Origin: Bufo bufo
Taxonomy: Eukaryota; Chordata; Amphibia; Anura; Bufonidae
Length of the DNA stretch: 64,000 bases
Reading direction: 5' to 3'
Assembly: GCF_905171765.1 (NCBI RefSeq)
Contig: NC_053392.1
Coordinates: 32,294,192-32,358,191 of the forward strand
Shown here: piece after piece, positions 45,290 to 56,339 of the stretch
Layout: every line of letters begins with the position of its first letter
How positions within the stretch are numbered: the first letter of the stretch is position 1
The notes under the pieces: generated by a model
The model's database searches: none
Seen by the model: only the letters and a program-made list of their open reading frames with translations
What the model was told of the DNA's origin: nothing
Made by a program: the position numbers and the translations under genes

Positions 45290-47146
45290 GTGGCGCAGGC
45301 GCGAAATACATAGGATGCGCAAAGAAGTAAGTGCAGTGACATGCGCCTTGGCACGAATGTTAGCAAAACGAGACTAAGTCCAGTGACATGCGCCTTGGCA
45401 CGAATGTTAGCAAAACGAGACTAAGTCCAGTGACATGCTCCTTGGCACAGATGCTAGCAAAAGGAGACTAAGTCCAGTGACATGCGCTTTGGCACGAATG
45501 TTAACACAAGCAACTAAGTATCAACTCATGTGCGGTTCGCGGTAAAGACATGGAAGTGAAGAACTCTAACTCCCATGACATGCGCAATGACACGGACGGT
45601 GAGAGAAGAGTCTAAGTCTCTGAAGCATGCGCGACACTCACTGATTACACGTATTGATCGGAACCAACCAGAAAAGTCAAGTTGAACAGCTGATGACAGC
45701 AGAGGGCAAGGCTTGTAAGGCCCCTTTCACACGAGCGAATATTCCGCGCGGATGCGATGCGGGAGGTGAACGCATTGCACCCGCACTGAATACCGACCCA
45801 TTTATTTCTATGGGGCTGTGCACATGAGCCGTGATTTTCACGCATGACTTTTGCGTTGCGTGAAAATTGCAGCATGCTAATCTTTGTGCGTTTTTCACGT
45901 AACGCAGGCCCCCTAGAAATGAATGGGGTTGCGTGAAAATCGCAAGCATCCGCAAGCAAGTGCGGATGCGGTGCGATTTTCACGCACGGTTGCTAGGAGA
46001 CGATCAGGATGGGGACCCGATCATTATTATTTTCCCTTATAACATAGTTATAAGGGAAAATAATAGCATTCTGAATACAGAATGCATAGTAAAACATCGC
46101 TGGAGGGGTTAAAAAATTTTTTTTAAAAATTTAACTCACCTTAATCCACTTGTTTGCGTAGCCCGGCATCTCCTTCCGGCTTCATATGATCTCTGTGCAG
46201 CAACAGGACCTTTGGTGACGTCATTCTGGTCATCACATGATCCATCACCATGGTAAAAGATCATGTGACGTACCATGTGATGACCGGAGTGACGTCATCA
46301 AAGGTCCTGTTGCTGCACAGAGATCAGATGAAGACAGAAGGAGATGCCGGCATCGCGAACAAGTGGATTAAGGTGAGTTAAATTTTATTTTATTTTTTTA
46401 ACCCCTCCAGCGATGTTTTACTATGCATTCTGTATTCAGAATGCTATTATTTTCCCTTATAACCATGTTTTAAGGGAAAATAATACAATCTACAGAACAC
46501 TGATCACAAGCCCGAACTTCTGTGAAGAAGTTCTGGTTTGGGTACCAAACACGCTCAATTTTTCTCACGCGAGTGCAAAACGCATTACAATGTTTTGCAC
46601 TCGTGCGGAAAAATCGCGGGTGTTCCCGCAACGCACCCCCCCTTTTTTATCCGCAACGCCCGTGTGAAAGAGGCCTAATTGCTACCAATCGGATTGAAAG
46701 TTCACTGATGAGTATACCCCTATTGACTAAGACAATAACGCGCTCTAATGACGATATGCAAACAGAGATAATAAATTGAGCCGAACAGAGAGCACGCTCA
46801 CACTCTGCCCAAACCCCTGAAGACGCCGGGGCAGCGTTGCTCATATGTTTTAATTCAGCATAGCCTCAAGCAAAGCAATAGTATGATGACTCCATAACTA
46901 GTAAAAGATACATTGTGCCTACAAACTATACTGGCAGCACGCAGCCAGCAATGGTAACAATGTCACAGTCCTAGCTAGAACATTAGAGCAGGAACTGTAA
47001 TAACATTTAGAAGTGCAGGCTGAGACTAGCTGGAAATTTTAAAAGCACTCTTTAGAAATATATTAGATATAATAAATAAATAAGCTAAGTTTTCTTAAAA
47101 ACAGGTGCAGGATTAAGAGGTGTAATTTAGTCCATGGGACATTAGT
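45290..47146 (+). repeat. Penelope pseudo-LTR, right outer copy
   Basis: Inverted relative to 5182-6259. It has four 47-bp repeats (about 45330-45500) where the left copy has three, and a MITE at 45719-45675+1000 (45719-46675). The hammerhead region at 46805-46835 lacks the central part. It ends at ACATTAGT just before the 13-bp target duplication and is about 60 bp shorter at this end than the left copy. Confidence 0.85.
45719..46675. mobile_element. Palindromic MITE (family A), 957 bp
   Basis: The ends GGCCCCTTTCACACGAGCG and inverted GTGTGAAAGAGGCC are flanked by TAA (45716-45718 and 46676-46678). Comparing with 5182-6259, which lacks it, shows a clean empty site. Same family as 39869-40751. 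Confidence 0.9.
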
Positions 47147-47360
47147 AGAAATTCTGAGAGACAGAATAAAAAGAAAAAAATCAGGAAATCACATTGTATG
47201 ATTTTTAAAGAATTTATTTGTCATGCACCGCTGAACATAAGTATTTAAACACCTCAGAAACACAAAGATTTCTGACTCTCAAAGAACTGTTACTGTGCCT
47301 TTAAAAAGTCCACCTCTACTCTAGTCATGAATCTAACTTGGTAGCACCTGTCTGAGCTCT
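47147..47360 (+). mobile_element. Tc1-like element, continuation
   Basis: After the target duplication the sequence GACAGAATAAAAAGAAAAAA, ATCAGGAAATCACATTGTATG and GTCATGCACCGCTGAACATAAG continues the Tc1-like element started at 5097. It is cut at 47361 by a piggyBac-like insertion (TTAA), and its remainder was not found. Confidence 0.75.
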
Positions 47361-47364
47361 TTAA

Positions 47365-48223
47365 CCCCTTCAGGACACAGCCTTATTTCACCTTAAGGAC
47401 CAGGCCATTTTTTGCAAATCTGACCCGTGTCACTTATTGTGGTGATAACGTTAAAACGCTTTTACTTAGCCAGGCCATTCTGAGATTTTTTTTCGTCACA
47501 TATTGTACTTCATGACACTGGTAAAATTGAGAAAAAAAAAATCATTTTTATTTATAAAAACATACCAAATTTACCAAAAGTTTTGAAAAATTAGCAAATT
47601 TCTAACTTTCAATTTCTCTACTTCTACAATACATAGTAATAACTCCAAAAAAAGTTATTAATTTACATACCCCATATGTGTACTTCATGTTTGGATCATT
47701 TTGGGAATCATATTTTATTTTTTGGGGATATTACAAGGCTTAGAAATTTAGAAGCAAATCTTGAAATTTTTCAGAAATTTTCAAAAACCCAATTTTTAGG
47801 GACCAGTTCAGGTCTGAAGTCACTTTGCAAGGCTTACATATAAGAAACCACCCAAAAATTACCCCATTCTATAAACTACACCCCTAACTTTGTTAACCCT
47901 TTAGGTGTTCCACAAGAATTAATGGAAAATAGAGATAAAATTTCTGAATTTCACTTTTTTGGCAGATTTTCCATTGTAATAATTTTTTTCCAGTTAAAAA
48001 GCAAGGGTTAACAGCCAAACCAAACTCAACATTTATATCCCTGATTCTGTGGTTTACAGAAACACCCCATATGTGGTTGTAAACCGCTGTACGGGCACAC
48101 GGCATGGCGCAGAAGGAAAAGGAATGCCATACGGTTTTTGGAAGGCAGGTTTTGCTGGACTGTTTTTTTTGACACCATGTCCCATTTGAAGCCCTCCTGA
48201 TGCAACTCTAGAGTATAAACTCC
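47365..48223 (-). mobile_element. Non-autonomous piggyBac-like element, inverted and truncated
   Basis: TTAA (47361-47364) is followed by CCCCTTCAGGACACAGCC. The sequence is the reverse complement of the 3' part of 34010-36575 and of 56340-59960. It is cut at 48223 by piggyBac#1, which inserted at another TTAA. The short frames in it recur in all copies of this repeat and are not genes. Confidence 0.75.
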
Positions 48224-50384
48224 TTAACCCCTTAAGGACATAGGGCGTACAGGTACGCCCTTGTGCCCTGGTACTTAAGGACACAGGGCGTACAGTTTTT
48301 TGTGTACGCTGACTGTGGCCGGTACTCTTAGCGTCCGGCAACTGTTAGCGCAACGCACACCCCACAGCTGATCAACTTCCACATTTTTTGCCCTTTTTTT
48401 AGTTAGTTTATTTTTATTTTTTTCTGTTCGTTTTAGGGTGAGTTCGTGAACACCCGTGCCCCCACACACACGCACACCAAATAAAGTTTTACACACACGC
48501 ACATACACACACAGACACACACTCCCCTATGGCCCGCCGGACGTTCTCGGCCGAGGAGGCATACGCCCAGCTTGCCTCCGACTCCGAGAGTCCCAGTGAG
48601 GATGAGGATGACCCCACATTCCTGTTGTCATCCGCGTCCTCCTCATCATCTAGCGATGATGATGAGCCCCCAAGGCGGCGGAGATGCCGCCAGGCTGAGC
48701 AAGGGGACCGCCATGTTAGGGACCCTGTGGCCCACACTAGTACGAGCAGCTCTGGGGCTCGTACTGGTTTCCCGGCCCACCAGTTAAATCAACCGGAGCA
48801 CCCGGTGAACTAGTCTGGTGTAGCCCAGATCGATACAAGCCCATGATTCCTGATTTTGTAGGCCAATCAGGAATCCAGATTTCCACAGTGGGCTACACTG
48901 AATATGACTTTTTTTTGTCATTTTTTCAGTGACCCACTGGTAAATCTGATGGTGGAGCAGACGAACCTGTACGCCCAACAGTTCGTTGCTCAACACCTGG
49001 GCTCCTTTTTGGCCAGGCCCGGTGGCTGGACGCCAGTCAGTGCAGCCGAAATGAGGACATTTTGGGGCCTCGTGCTGCATATGGGCCTGGTCAAGAAACC
49101 CAGTGTCAGGCATTACTGGAGTGGGGACGTCCTATACCAGACCCCACTTTACAGTACGGCCATGACACGCTCCCGGTTTGAGGCCATCCGGAAATGTCTG
49201 CATTATTCAGATAATGCAGCATGTCCCCCCCGAGGTGATCCTGCCCATGACCGTCTGTATAAGATACGGCTGTTCATCGATCACTTTGGGGCCAAATTCA
49301 TGGAGGCCTATGTACCTGGAAGGGAGGTCGTGGTTGATGAGTCTCTCATTGCGTTCAAGGGGAGACTCATTTTCCGCCAGTATGTGCCCTCCAAGCGGGC
49401 GAGGTATGGCACGAAGCTATACAAAATTTGTCAGAGTACCTCAGGGTACACTTACAAGTTTTGTGCATACGAGGGGCGAGATTCCCGGATTCAACCCCCA
49501 GAATGCCCCCCCACTCTGGGTGTTACCGGGAAACTTGTGTGGGACCTTATGTACCCACTGCTAGATAAGGGTTACCACCTTTACGTGGATAACTTTTATA
49601 CTAGTATCCCCTTGTTCCAGTCCCTTGCCGCCAGATCCACGTCCGCTTGTGGGACCGTGCAGAAAAATCAACGCGGCCTCCCTGCCCTTCCCCTCCAGGT
49701 ACCTATCCCCAGGGGTGAGACCCGTGCCCTTACCACTGAAAAACTGTTGCTGGTCAGGTATAAGGACAAGAGGGATGTCCTTATGCTGTCCACAATTCAT
49801 GGTAACAGCATCACCCCTGTCCCTGTGCGAGGTACCGCGGCAACGGTCCTCAAGCCCGATTGTATCGTCGACTACAATCGGCATATGGGAGGAGTTGATC
49901 TCTCGGATCAAGTCCTCAAGCCATATAACGCCATGCGCAAAACCCGGGCATGGTACAAAAAAGTTGCGGTCTACTTGGTACAGGCTGCCATGTACAACTC
50001 TTTTTGTTGCGCTGGCAGCAAAGGGACATTCCTCCAGTTCTATGAGGCAGTCCTCAAGGCCCTGATCTTTTCGGACCGGGAAAGAGCAGGCCGGAGTACC
50101 TCGGGAACTGTAGGCGCCCGGATCGTCCCTGGCCAACACTTTCCAGGCGTGGTCCCGGGCCGGCGCCACCCATAAGCAGAGTAGGCAACCGCGTAGAGCG
50201 CACTCTGCCGCCTGCGCCCCGCCCCCTACTTGTCATCCATCTGACATCATCTCCTTCTGTTCCTGTACTTGCCGGCCGGATGCGCTCCGATGTGCGAGCA
50301 TGAGTTTGTTCACTTCGGGCAGAGAGAGCAGCACGCACCTGACACACAGCTACGAGACCCTGGTGTATTTAAATCTCATTTAGG

Positions 50385-50790
50385 CTTTCTTTCAGAAAAG
50401 ATTCTCCAAAAGTTCAAACTCACGACCTTTACATGAGGCAAGGCATTTACCCTCACAGCTATGAAAGCTGTATTACCAGTTGCTTAAAAAAAAAAATATA
50501 AGACTTCTACTGTAGGTAACTTTGATGCCTAGTGTACATCCATAAACATGTTAGCTGCCCTAACACACCCAGCTCTGCTAAATCCATACACAGTGTACTG
50601 GGGCAGCTGTCCTGTGTATGGATGTACACTAAGTATCAAAGTTATCTACAGTAGAAGTCTTATATATATTTTTTTTTTTTTAAGTAACCGTCTTTACAGC
50701 TCTCATAGCTGTGAGGGTAAATGCCTTGCCTCTGATGTGAAAGGTTGTGAGTTCAAATTCCAGGAGAAACTTTTCTGAAAGTGTTTTTTT
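50385..50790. repeat. Snapback pair of tRNA-like sequences
   Basis: The reverse complement of 50385-50550 matches 50610-50790: GCTGTGAGGGTAAATGCCTT is followed by a box-B-like GAGTTCAAATTCC, with TAGCTGTGAGGG resembling box A. The two arms meet at ATGGATGTACAC inverted segments. This looks like two tRNA-derived SINE heads facing each other, or a foldback element that captured one. Confidence 0.55.
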
Positions 50791-50819
50791 TTTTTTTTTT
50801 TTAAATACCAGACTGTTAC

Positions 50820-51080
50820 TTTACTGCCACGGGGGAGGGGGGGGCTATTTGCGCCATGATACTGGCACATGGAGGGGGGAGGAGAGAGGCACTTGATACT
50901 GGCACATTAGGGGGCAGGGGGAGAGGATGGCACTTTGATATTAGCACATGGGGGGGCAAGAAATGGACATGAATCATGAGGGGCAGAATTGTGAAATGAT
51001 GGGGGGGGCAAGAAATGGACATGAATCATGAGGGGCAGAAATGTGAAATGATGGGGGGGGGCAAAATGTACATTTGCTTC
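50820..51080 (+). repeat. G-rich low-complexity repeats
   Basis: Runs of 6-9 G alternate with GGCACTTGATACTGGCACAT-type units. A 50-bp unit with CAAGAAATGGACATGAATCATG is repeated twice (50958-51060). Confidence 0.75.
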
Positions 51081-51299
51081 TGTTGACAAAAATCCTTGCA
51101 CCGGCCCTGACTTCGGGTGCGCAATCCCGCGAGACCAGTGACCTCCAGAGGTGGGTCTCGCGGGATCACGCGCCAAAGACACATGATCTTGGCAAGAGCC
51201 AAGGCAATGTGGACCTGGAGCATAGCGAGGAGCAGAACCTGGTGAGCACCCCTGGCAACCGCACTCTGACAACCTGCACTAGGGTGTCAGAGGCTGCAG

Positions 51300-51790
51300 G
51301 ACAGTGACTGGCAGCAGGGTGGCAAACACTTGTGTACAGGGGTCAGGGCACATCTGCTGCTTAACTAGGGGCCATAGATTCTGACTGGCACAGGGTGCCC
51401 AGCAGTGGCACATGAAGCCTAATAGGTGGCACAGACTGTCTAAAGGGCTATGAATGGTACAGGGTGCAGGACAGTGCCAGACTGGCAGAGGGCACAAAGC
51501 AGCATACTGTTTTATGTTGCCCTGGTGGCACAGGATTTCAGACAGTGGCTGAATGTCGCCTGGCAGTGAATAGGTGGCACTGCTCGTGTTTGGTGTGCCA
51601 ACCTGCTGAACAGCGCAGAGTGATTAGCATCACTGGGATGGTACAAGGTGGCAGACAATGGCTGGATATTATATATACATAACCATAGTCAGACTGGCAC
51701 AGGGTACGTGACCATAGTCAGACTGGCACAGGGTACATGACCATAGACTGGCACAGGGTACACGACCATAGTTAAATGTTGCATGCACTA
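51300..51790 (+). repeat. Degenerate minisatellite (GACTGGCACAGGGT)
   Basis: The phrases ACTGGCACAGGGTACA and GGTGGCAC recur irregularly. No gene is visible. Confidence 0.6.
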
Positions 51791-52065
51791 GGTGGCTGAA
51801 AAAGGGGCGGGGCAAGGGGTGTGGTCAATGGGCGGAGTCAAGGGGCGGCAAAATTAGCTTTTGCCTAGGGTGGCAAAAATCCTTGCACCAGCCCTGTGTG
51901 GTCCCCCATACTGGAAAGAAGGGACGAACCCAAAAAAAGTGCAGAGTGTGTCGCAGGAGGGGGATACGGAAGGACACCACTACTCAGTGCGACACGTGCC
52001 CCGATCATCCGGGCCTCTGCATTGACGGTTGCTTCAGGGAGTATCACACTTCCATGGAGTACTAA

Positions 52066-53030
52066 ATTTATATCCCAATTTAGCACTGACATCGGATAAA
52101 AAAAACTGGTTCTCAGACTTGAGACACCCAAAAAAACTAAAATAATTTATTAAAAGTAGACATATTAGGTATTGCCGCGTCGGTAATAATCTCCTCTATA
52201 AAAATACCCCATGACCTAACCCCCCAGATTAACACGGTCCAGAAAAAAAAAAAAAAAAGTCACCTTACATAATAAAAAGTTTAATAGCAAGCGATCAAAA
52301 AGTCATATAGCCCCCAAAATAGTGCCAAAAACCGTAGTCTCATCACGCAAAAAATGAGCCCCCACATAAAATAATCGGATAAAATAAAGAAATAAAAAAT
52401 GACTCTTAGACTTTTTGGTATCAAAAAGGATAATATAGTCTAAAACCTAAATAAATGTAAAAAAAGTAGACTTATTAGGTATCGCCGCGTCCGTAAGAAT
52501 CTCCTCTATAAAAATACCCCATGACCCAACCCCCCAAATTAACGTGGTCAAAAAAAAAAAAACTAGGTGCAAAAAAAGAATTTTTTTGTCACCTTACATA
52601 ACAAAAAGTTTAATAGCAAGCGATAAAAAAGTCAAATAGCACCCAAAATAGTGCCAATAAAACCGTCCGCTCATCCCGCAAAAAATGAGCCCCCACATAA
52701 GATAATTGGATAAAAAAAATAAATAAAATGACACTTAGACTTTAGAGATACCCAAAAAAGAATTTTGTATCAAAAAGGATAATATAGGTATTGCCGTGTC
52801 CGTAAGAATCTCCTCTATAAAAAATCCCAAGACCTAACCCCCCAGATTAACACGGTTAAAAAAAAAAAAAAAAAAACGGTGCCAAAACCGCTATTTTTGG
52901 CACTTTTCCATTTCAATCAGTTTTTTCCGGTAACAAAACAAGGGTTAACAACCAAACAAAAGTTTAAATTTATTACCCTGATAATGCAATTCACAGAAAC
53001 GCCACATTTGTGGTCGTAAACTGCTGTAAC
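52066..53030 (+). repeat. piggyBac#1 tail, ~310-bp tandem repeats
   Basis: Three units start near 52160, 52470 and 52785, each with TTAGGTATYGCCGCGTC, CTCCTCTATAAAAATACCCC and, in most, TAATAGCAAGCGAT. The same unit recurs at 53820-55400. No gene. Confidence 0.8.
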
Positions 53031-53291
53031 AGGTGAGTTAAATTTTTATTTTATTTTTTTTAACCCCTCCAGCGCTGTTTTACTATGCATTCTGTATTCA
53101 GAATGCTATTATTTTCCCTTATAACCATGTTATAAGGGAAAATAATACAATCTACAGAACACCGATACCAAGCCCGAACTTCTGTGAAGAAGTTCGGCTT
53201 TGGGTACCAAACATGAGCGATTTTTCTCACGCGAGTGCAAAACGCATTACAATGTTTTGCACTCGCGCGGAAAAATCGCGGGTGTTCCCGA
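53031..53291. mobile_element. Palindromic MITE (family A), fragment
   Basis: Matches 46370-46630 (AACCCCTCCAGCG, TGTATTCAGAATGCTATTAT, TTTTGCACTCG) and breaks off at GTGTTCCCG, without terminal GGCC or a TAA on either side. Confidence 0.82.
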
Positions 53292-53412
53292 TCATGTCAA
53301 ACTAATCTTATTGATTTTTTTGTTTGGGTGACTAAAATAATAGATGGAGGAGGTGCAGTAGACATCGCTTATCTAGACTTTAGTAAGGCTTTTGATACTG
53401 TCCCACATGTGT
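53292..53412 (+). pseudogene. CR1-like LINE reverse-transcriptase fragment
   Basis: The frame reads SCQTNLIDFF then DIAYLDFSKAFDTVPH, the RT motif A region of CR1-clade LINEs. Only about 40 codons remain. It abuts a broken MITE, so it is part of a junction rather than an intact insertion. Confidence 0.82.
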
Positions 53413-53619
53413 TTAGCTCGGATATTCTAATAGCAAATATTAATCGCAACTTCGCTAATTTGCGAATATTTTGAATATAGTGCTATATATTCGCTATTTT
53501 GAATATTCGTCATTTTTTTACATCTGAAAACATGATTCCTCCCTGCTTCTTTCTTGTGGGTCAATGAGTCATTGGCCCACAAGCAACTTAACCTTTAATC
53601 ATTGAGAAGGCACCTTGGG
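53413..53619. other. AT-rich unassigned sequence
   Basis: I recognise no gene. The stretch contains TTCGCTAATTTGCGAATATT, a small palindrome, and a second TATTCGCTATTTTGAATATT motif. Confidence 0.4.
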
Positions 53620-53769
53620 TCAATGCGCGGGGGGGTCCTGTGACCCCCCCTGTGTCGGCGATCGCCGCAAACCGCAGGTCAATTCAGACCTGCGGTTTGC
53701 GGCTTTTACTGGAGGTTGCGGCGTTGATCGGAGAAGCCATCGGGTCCCCGTGCGGCTGTAAGTAAAAAA

Positions 53770-55400
53770 AAAAAATGTAATTTCCCCCAAATAAAGTTAA
53801 AAAAAGTAAACAAAAAAAAAGTATTAGGTATTGCTGCGTCCGTATCGACCGGGTCTATAAACATATCACATGACCTAACCCCTCAGATGAACACCGTAAA
53901 AAAATAAAAATAAAAACTATGTAAAAAATGCTATTTTTGTCACCTTACATCACTAAAAGTGCAACACGATGAGATCAAAAAGCGTATGCCCCCAAAAATA
54001 GTACCAATCTAACCATCACCTCATCCCACAAAAAATGAGCCTCTACATAGGACAATTGCCCCCCCCCCAAAAAAAACTATGGCTAATGCTTTTATTGTGT
54101 TAAATGTAAAAAAGATAAAAAAGTATACATATTAGATATTGCCACGTCCGTAAAAACCTGCTCTATAAAAATACCACATGATTTAACCCCTCAGATGAAC
54201 ACCGTAAAAAAAAAAAAACGCTGTAAAAAAAAAGCTATTTTTTGTCACCTTACATCACAAAAAGTGTAATAGCAAGTGATCAAAAAGCCATACGCACCCC
54301 AAAATTGCACCAATCAAACCGACTATGGTGACACTAAAACACGATTTTTTTTTGTTTAAAAAATGATATTAGTGTATAAAACTTAAATAAATGCAAAAAA
54401 AGTATACATTTTAGGTATCTTTGCATCCGTATCAACCTTCTCTATAAAAATATCACATGATTTAACTCTTCAGGTAAACACCGTAAAAAATAAAAATAAA
54501 AACAGTGTCAAAACACGATTTTTTTTTGTTTCAAAAATGATATTAGTGTATAAAACTTAAATAAATACAAAAAAAGTATACATTTTAGGTATCTTTGCAT
54601 CCGTATCAACCTTCTCTATAAAAATATCACATGATTTAACTCTTCAGGTAAACACCGTAAAAAATAAAAATAAAAACAGTGTCAAAAAGCTATTATGTCA
54701 TCTTCGTCACAAAAAGTGCAATAGCAAGCGATCAAAAAGTCATACGCACCCCAAAATAGCACCAATCAAATCGTCATTTTATCACGCAAAAAATGATACC
54801 CTACCTAAGAGAATCGCCAAAAAAAAAAAAAATAATATGGCTCTCAGACTATGGTGACACTAAAACATGATTTTTATTATTATTTTTTTAAATATTAGTG
54901 TATAAAACTTAAATAAATTAAAAAAGTATACATATTAGGTATCGCTGCGTCCGTATCAACCTTCTTTATAAAAATATAACATTATTTAACACCTCAGATG
55001 AACACCGTAAAAAAATTAAATAAAATGTGTAAAAAAGCCATTTTGTCACCTTACATCACAAAAAGTGTAATAGCAAGCGATCAAAAAGTCACATGCACCC
55101 CATAATTGTACCAATCAAACCGTCATCTCATCCTGTAAAAAATGATACCCTATATGAGAATCGCTCAAAAAAAAAAAAAAAAACTTTGGCTCTCAGACTA
55201 TGGTGACACTAAAACATGATTTTATTTTTGTTTCAAATTATATTAGTGTATAAATACATATTAGGTATCTCCGCGTCCATATCAACCTTCTCTATAAAAA
55301 TATCACATGATTTAACCCCTCAGGTGAAAAAAAATTGTAAAAAAGCCATTTTGTCACATTACATCACAAAACGTGTAATAGCAAGCGATCAAAAAGTCAT
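53770..55400 (+). repeat. Tandem repeats, 310-bp family, including a near-identical ~175-bp duplication
   Basis: Diverged units each carry a TTAGGTATCGCYGCGTCCGT-like segment, a TATCACATGATTTAAC segment and AATAGCAAGCGATCAAAAAG. 54365-54540 and 54540-54690 are almost identical, so part of the array expanded recently. No gene. Confidence 0.8.
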
Positions 55401-55404
55401 ATAC

Positions 55405-56056
55405 TGTCACGAGGGTGTCGAGGACCACGCCTGACTCCGTTATACCCGGGGTCAGGAAGTTGCAGCGGTTGGCTGCACGCTCTATTTAAGATAGGGCTGT
55501 TTTCCTTATGGTAGCTTTCTGGGTTTGCTTAGCAAACCCTTTTGGCTCACTCAGGGATCCGTAGCTCCTTCTCCTCAGCTGTTCCTTGTCCAGCACTCCC
55601 AGACCTCCTTATATTCCTCTCTCACACTTCTCTGGTTGCCAGAGATAGAGCTTCCTGCCTGGACATCTATTCTGACCTTCTTGAGCTGTGTTGCTGCGTT
55701 CGCTGGTAGTTGGTCCAGTACGCTACCCTCCGGATCCCTGTTGGACCTTTTTGGTTTATTGTGGTCGCCCACCTGGGTGTATGTGTTTGTATGTTTTGTC
55801 TGTCCTCTCCCTGGTGTTTCCCTCTTAGTGATAGTGGTGTGGACTAGCGATCCCACCGGCCTGTTCACTATCCAGGGCTCAAATTAGGGAAAGCCAGGGT
55901 TTAGGCACGTGATCGCCGCACGGGTGAGGAACCCGTCTAGGGACGTCAGGGCAGTCAGGTGCCAGCCGCAAGGTGAGTTAGGGGTCACCACCTTTCCCTC
56001 TCCCTTGGGCAGGGCTTTCCCTGTTTTCCTCCCTGTGCGTGACGTCGGTCATTACA
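55405..56056 (+). mobile_element. Solo LTR (gypsy-like), 652 bp
   Basis: TGTCACGAGG...GTCATTACA flanked by the 5-bp duplication TATAC (55400-55404 and 56057-56061). Removing it restores a continuous AGTCATATACACCCC repeat unit. A likely TATA-type box CTCTATTTAAGATAGG is at 55480-55495. Confidence 0.9.
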
Positions 56057-56339
56057 TATACACCCCAAAATTGTACCAATAAAAACATCATATCATACTG
56101 AAAAAAATGAGCCCCAACAACCAAAAAAAGTTGTCATATTTGGTATTGTCATGTTCGTAACAACCTGCTCTATAAAAATAGCTCATGATCTAACCTGTCA
56201 GATGAACGTTGTAAATAACAAAAAATAAAAACAGTGGCAAAACAGCTATTTTTTGGTTACTTTGCCTCACAAAAAGTGTAACATAGAGCAACCAAAAATC
56301 ATCTGTACCCTAAAATAGTACCAACAAAACTGATGGCTT

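Larger units (their letters stand above)
5182..47146. mobile_element. Composite Penelope-like insertion (~42 kb with nested elements)
   Basis: The insertion is bounded by an identical 13-bp target duplication, AGAAATTCTGAGA, at 5169-5181 and 47147-47159, splitting a Tc1-like element. Its outer ends are inverted copies of one pseudo-LTR (5182-6259 and 45290-47146), and a third copy (7898-8570) sits in front of the reverse-transcriptase gene. Inverted and direct pseudo-LTRs together are characteristic of Penelope-like elements. Nested inside are a mariner, two complete and one partial hAT, an LTR element, an L1 fragment, a piggyBac-like element, MITEs and a solo LTR. The stretch 19659-45289 contains L1 and hAT#3 pieces that simple nesting does not fully explain, so part of the interior may be rearranged. 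Confidence 0.7.
50169..51897. mobile_element. Insertion in piggyBac#1: non-autonomous DNA element(s) with 8-bp duplication
   Basis: GTGGTCCC is present on both sides (about 50150-50157 and 51899-51906), and transposase coding sense is continuous across the site. The left end is GGGCCGGCGCC and the right end is TGCACCAGCCCTG. A third related end, CCTTGCACCGGCCCTG, occurs internally at about 51092-51108, so at least two copies are nested. An 8-bp duplication fits hAT or P-type elements; the superfamily is not settled. Confidence 0.65.
48529..52065 (+). pseudogene. piggyBac#1 transposase (PGBD4-like), interrupted
   Basis: The start is MARRTFSAEEAYAQLASDSES (48529) with an acidic Ser-rich N-terminus. 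The frame is lost near 48811-48845 and again at a T run (about 48908-48916). From 48904 a 400-codon open frame carries the catalytic domain, with VVVDESLIAFKGR (first Asp), HLYVDNFYTSIPLF (second Asp) and DYNRHMGGVDLSDQ (Asn/Asp region). At 50160-50175 it is broken by a 1.7-kb insertion. The C-terminal cysteine-rich finger (KCRVCRRRG, CDTCPDHPGLC, FREYH) resumes at about 51897 and ends at 52065. All three acidic residues remain, but insertion and frameshifts inactivate it. Confidence 0.92.
48228..53030 (+). mobile_element. piggyBac#1, transposase-bearing element
   Basis: It begins after TTAA (48224-48227) with CCCCTTAAGGACATAGGGCG, followed by the transposase (48529-52065) and a tail of about 310-bp repeats. 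The right terminus is not seen: near 53030 the sequence passes into a MITE fragment, so the element is truncated or chimeric there. Confidence 0.78.

Noticed and set aside
52066..55400. Possible centromeric satellite
   Set aside because: The array is short, diverged and found inside piggyBac-like elements at several sites, so it is an element-internal repeat.
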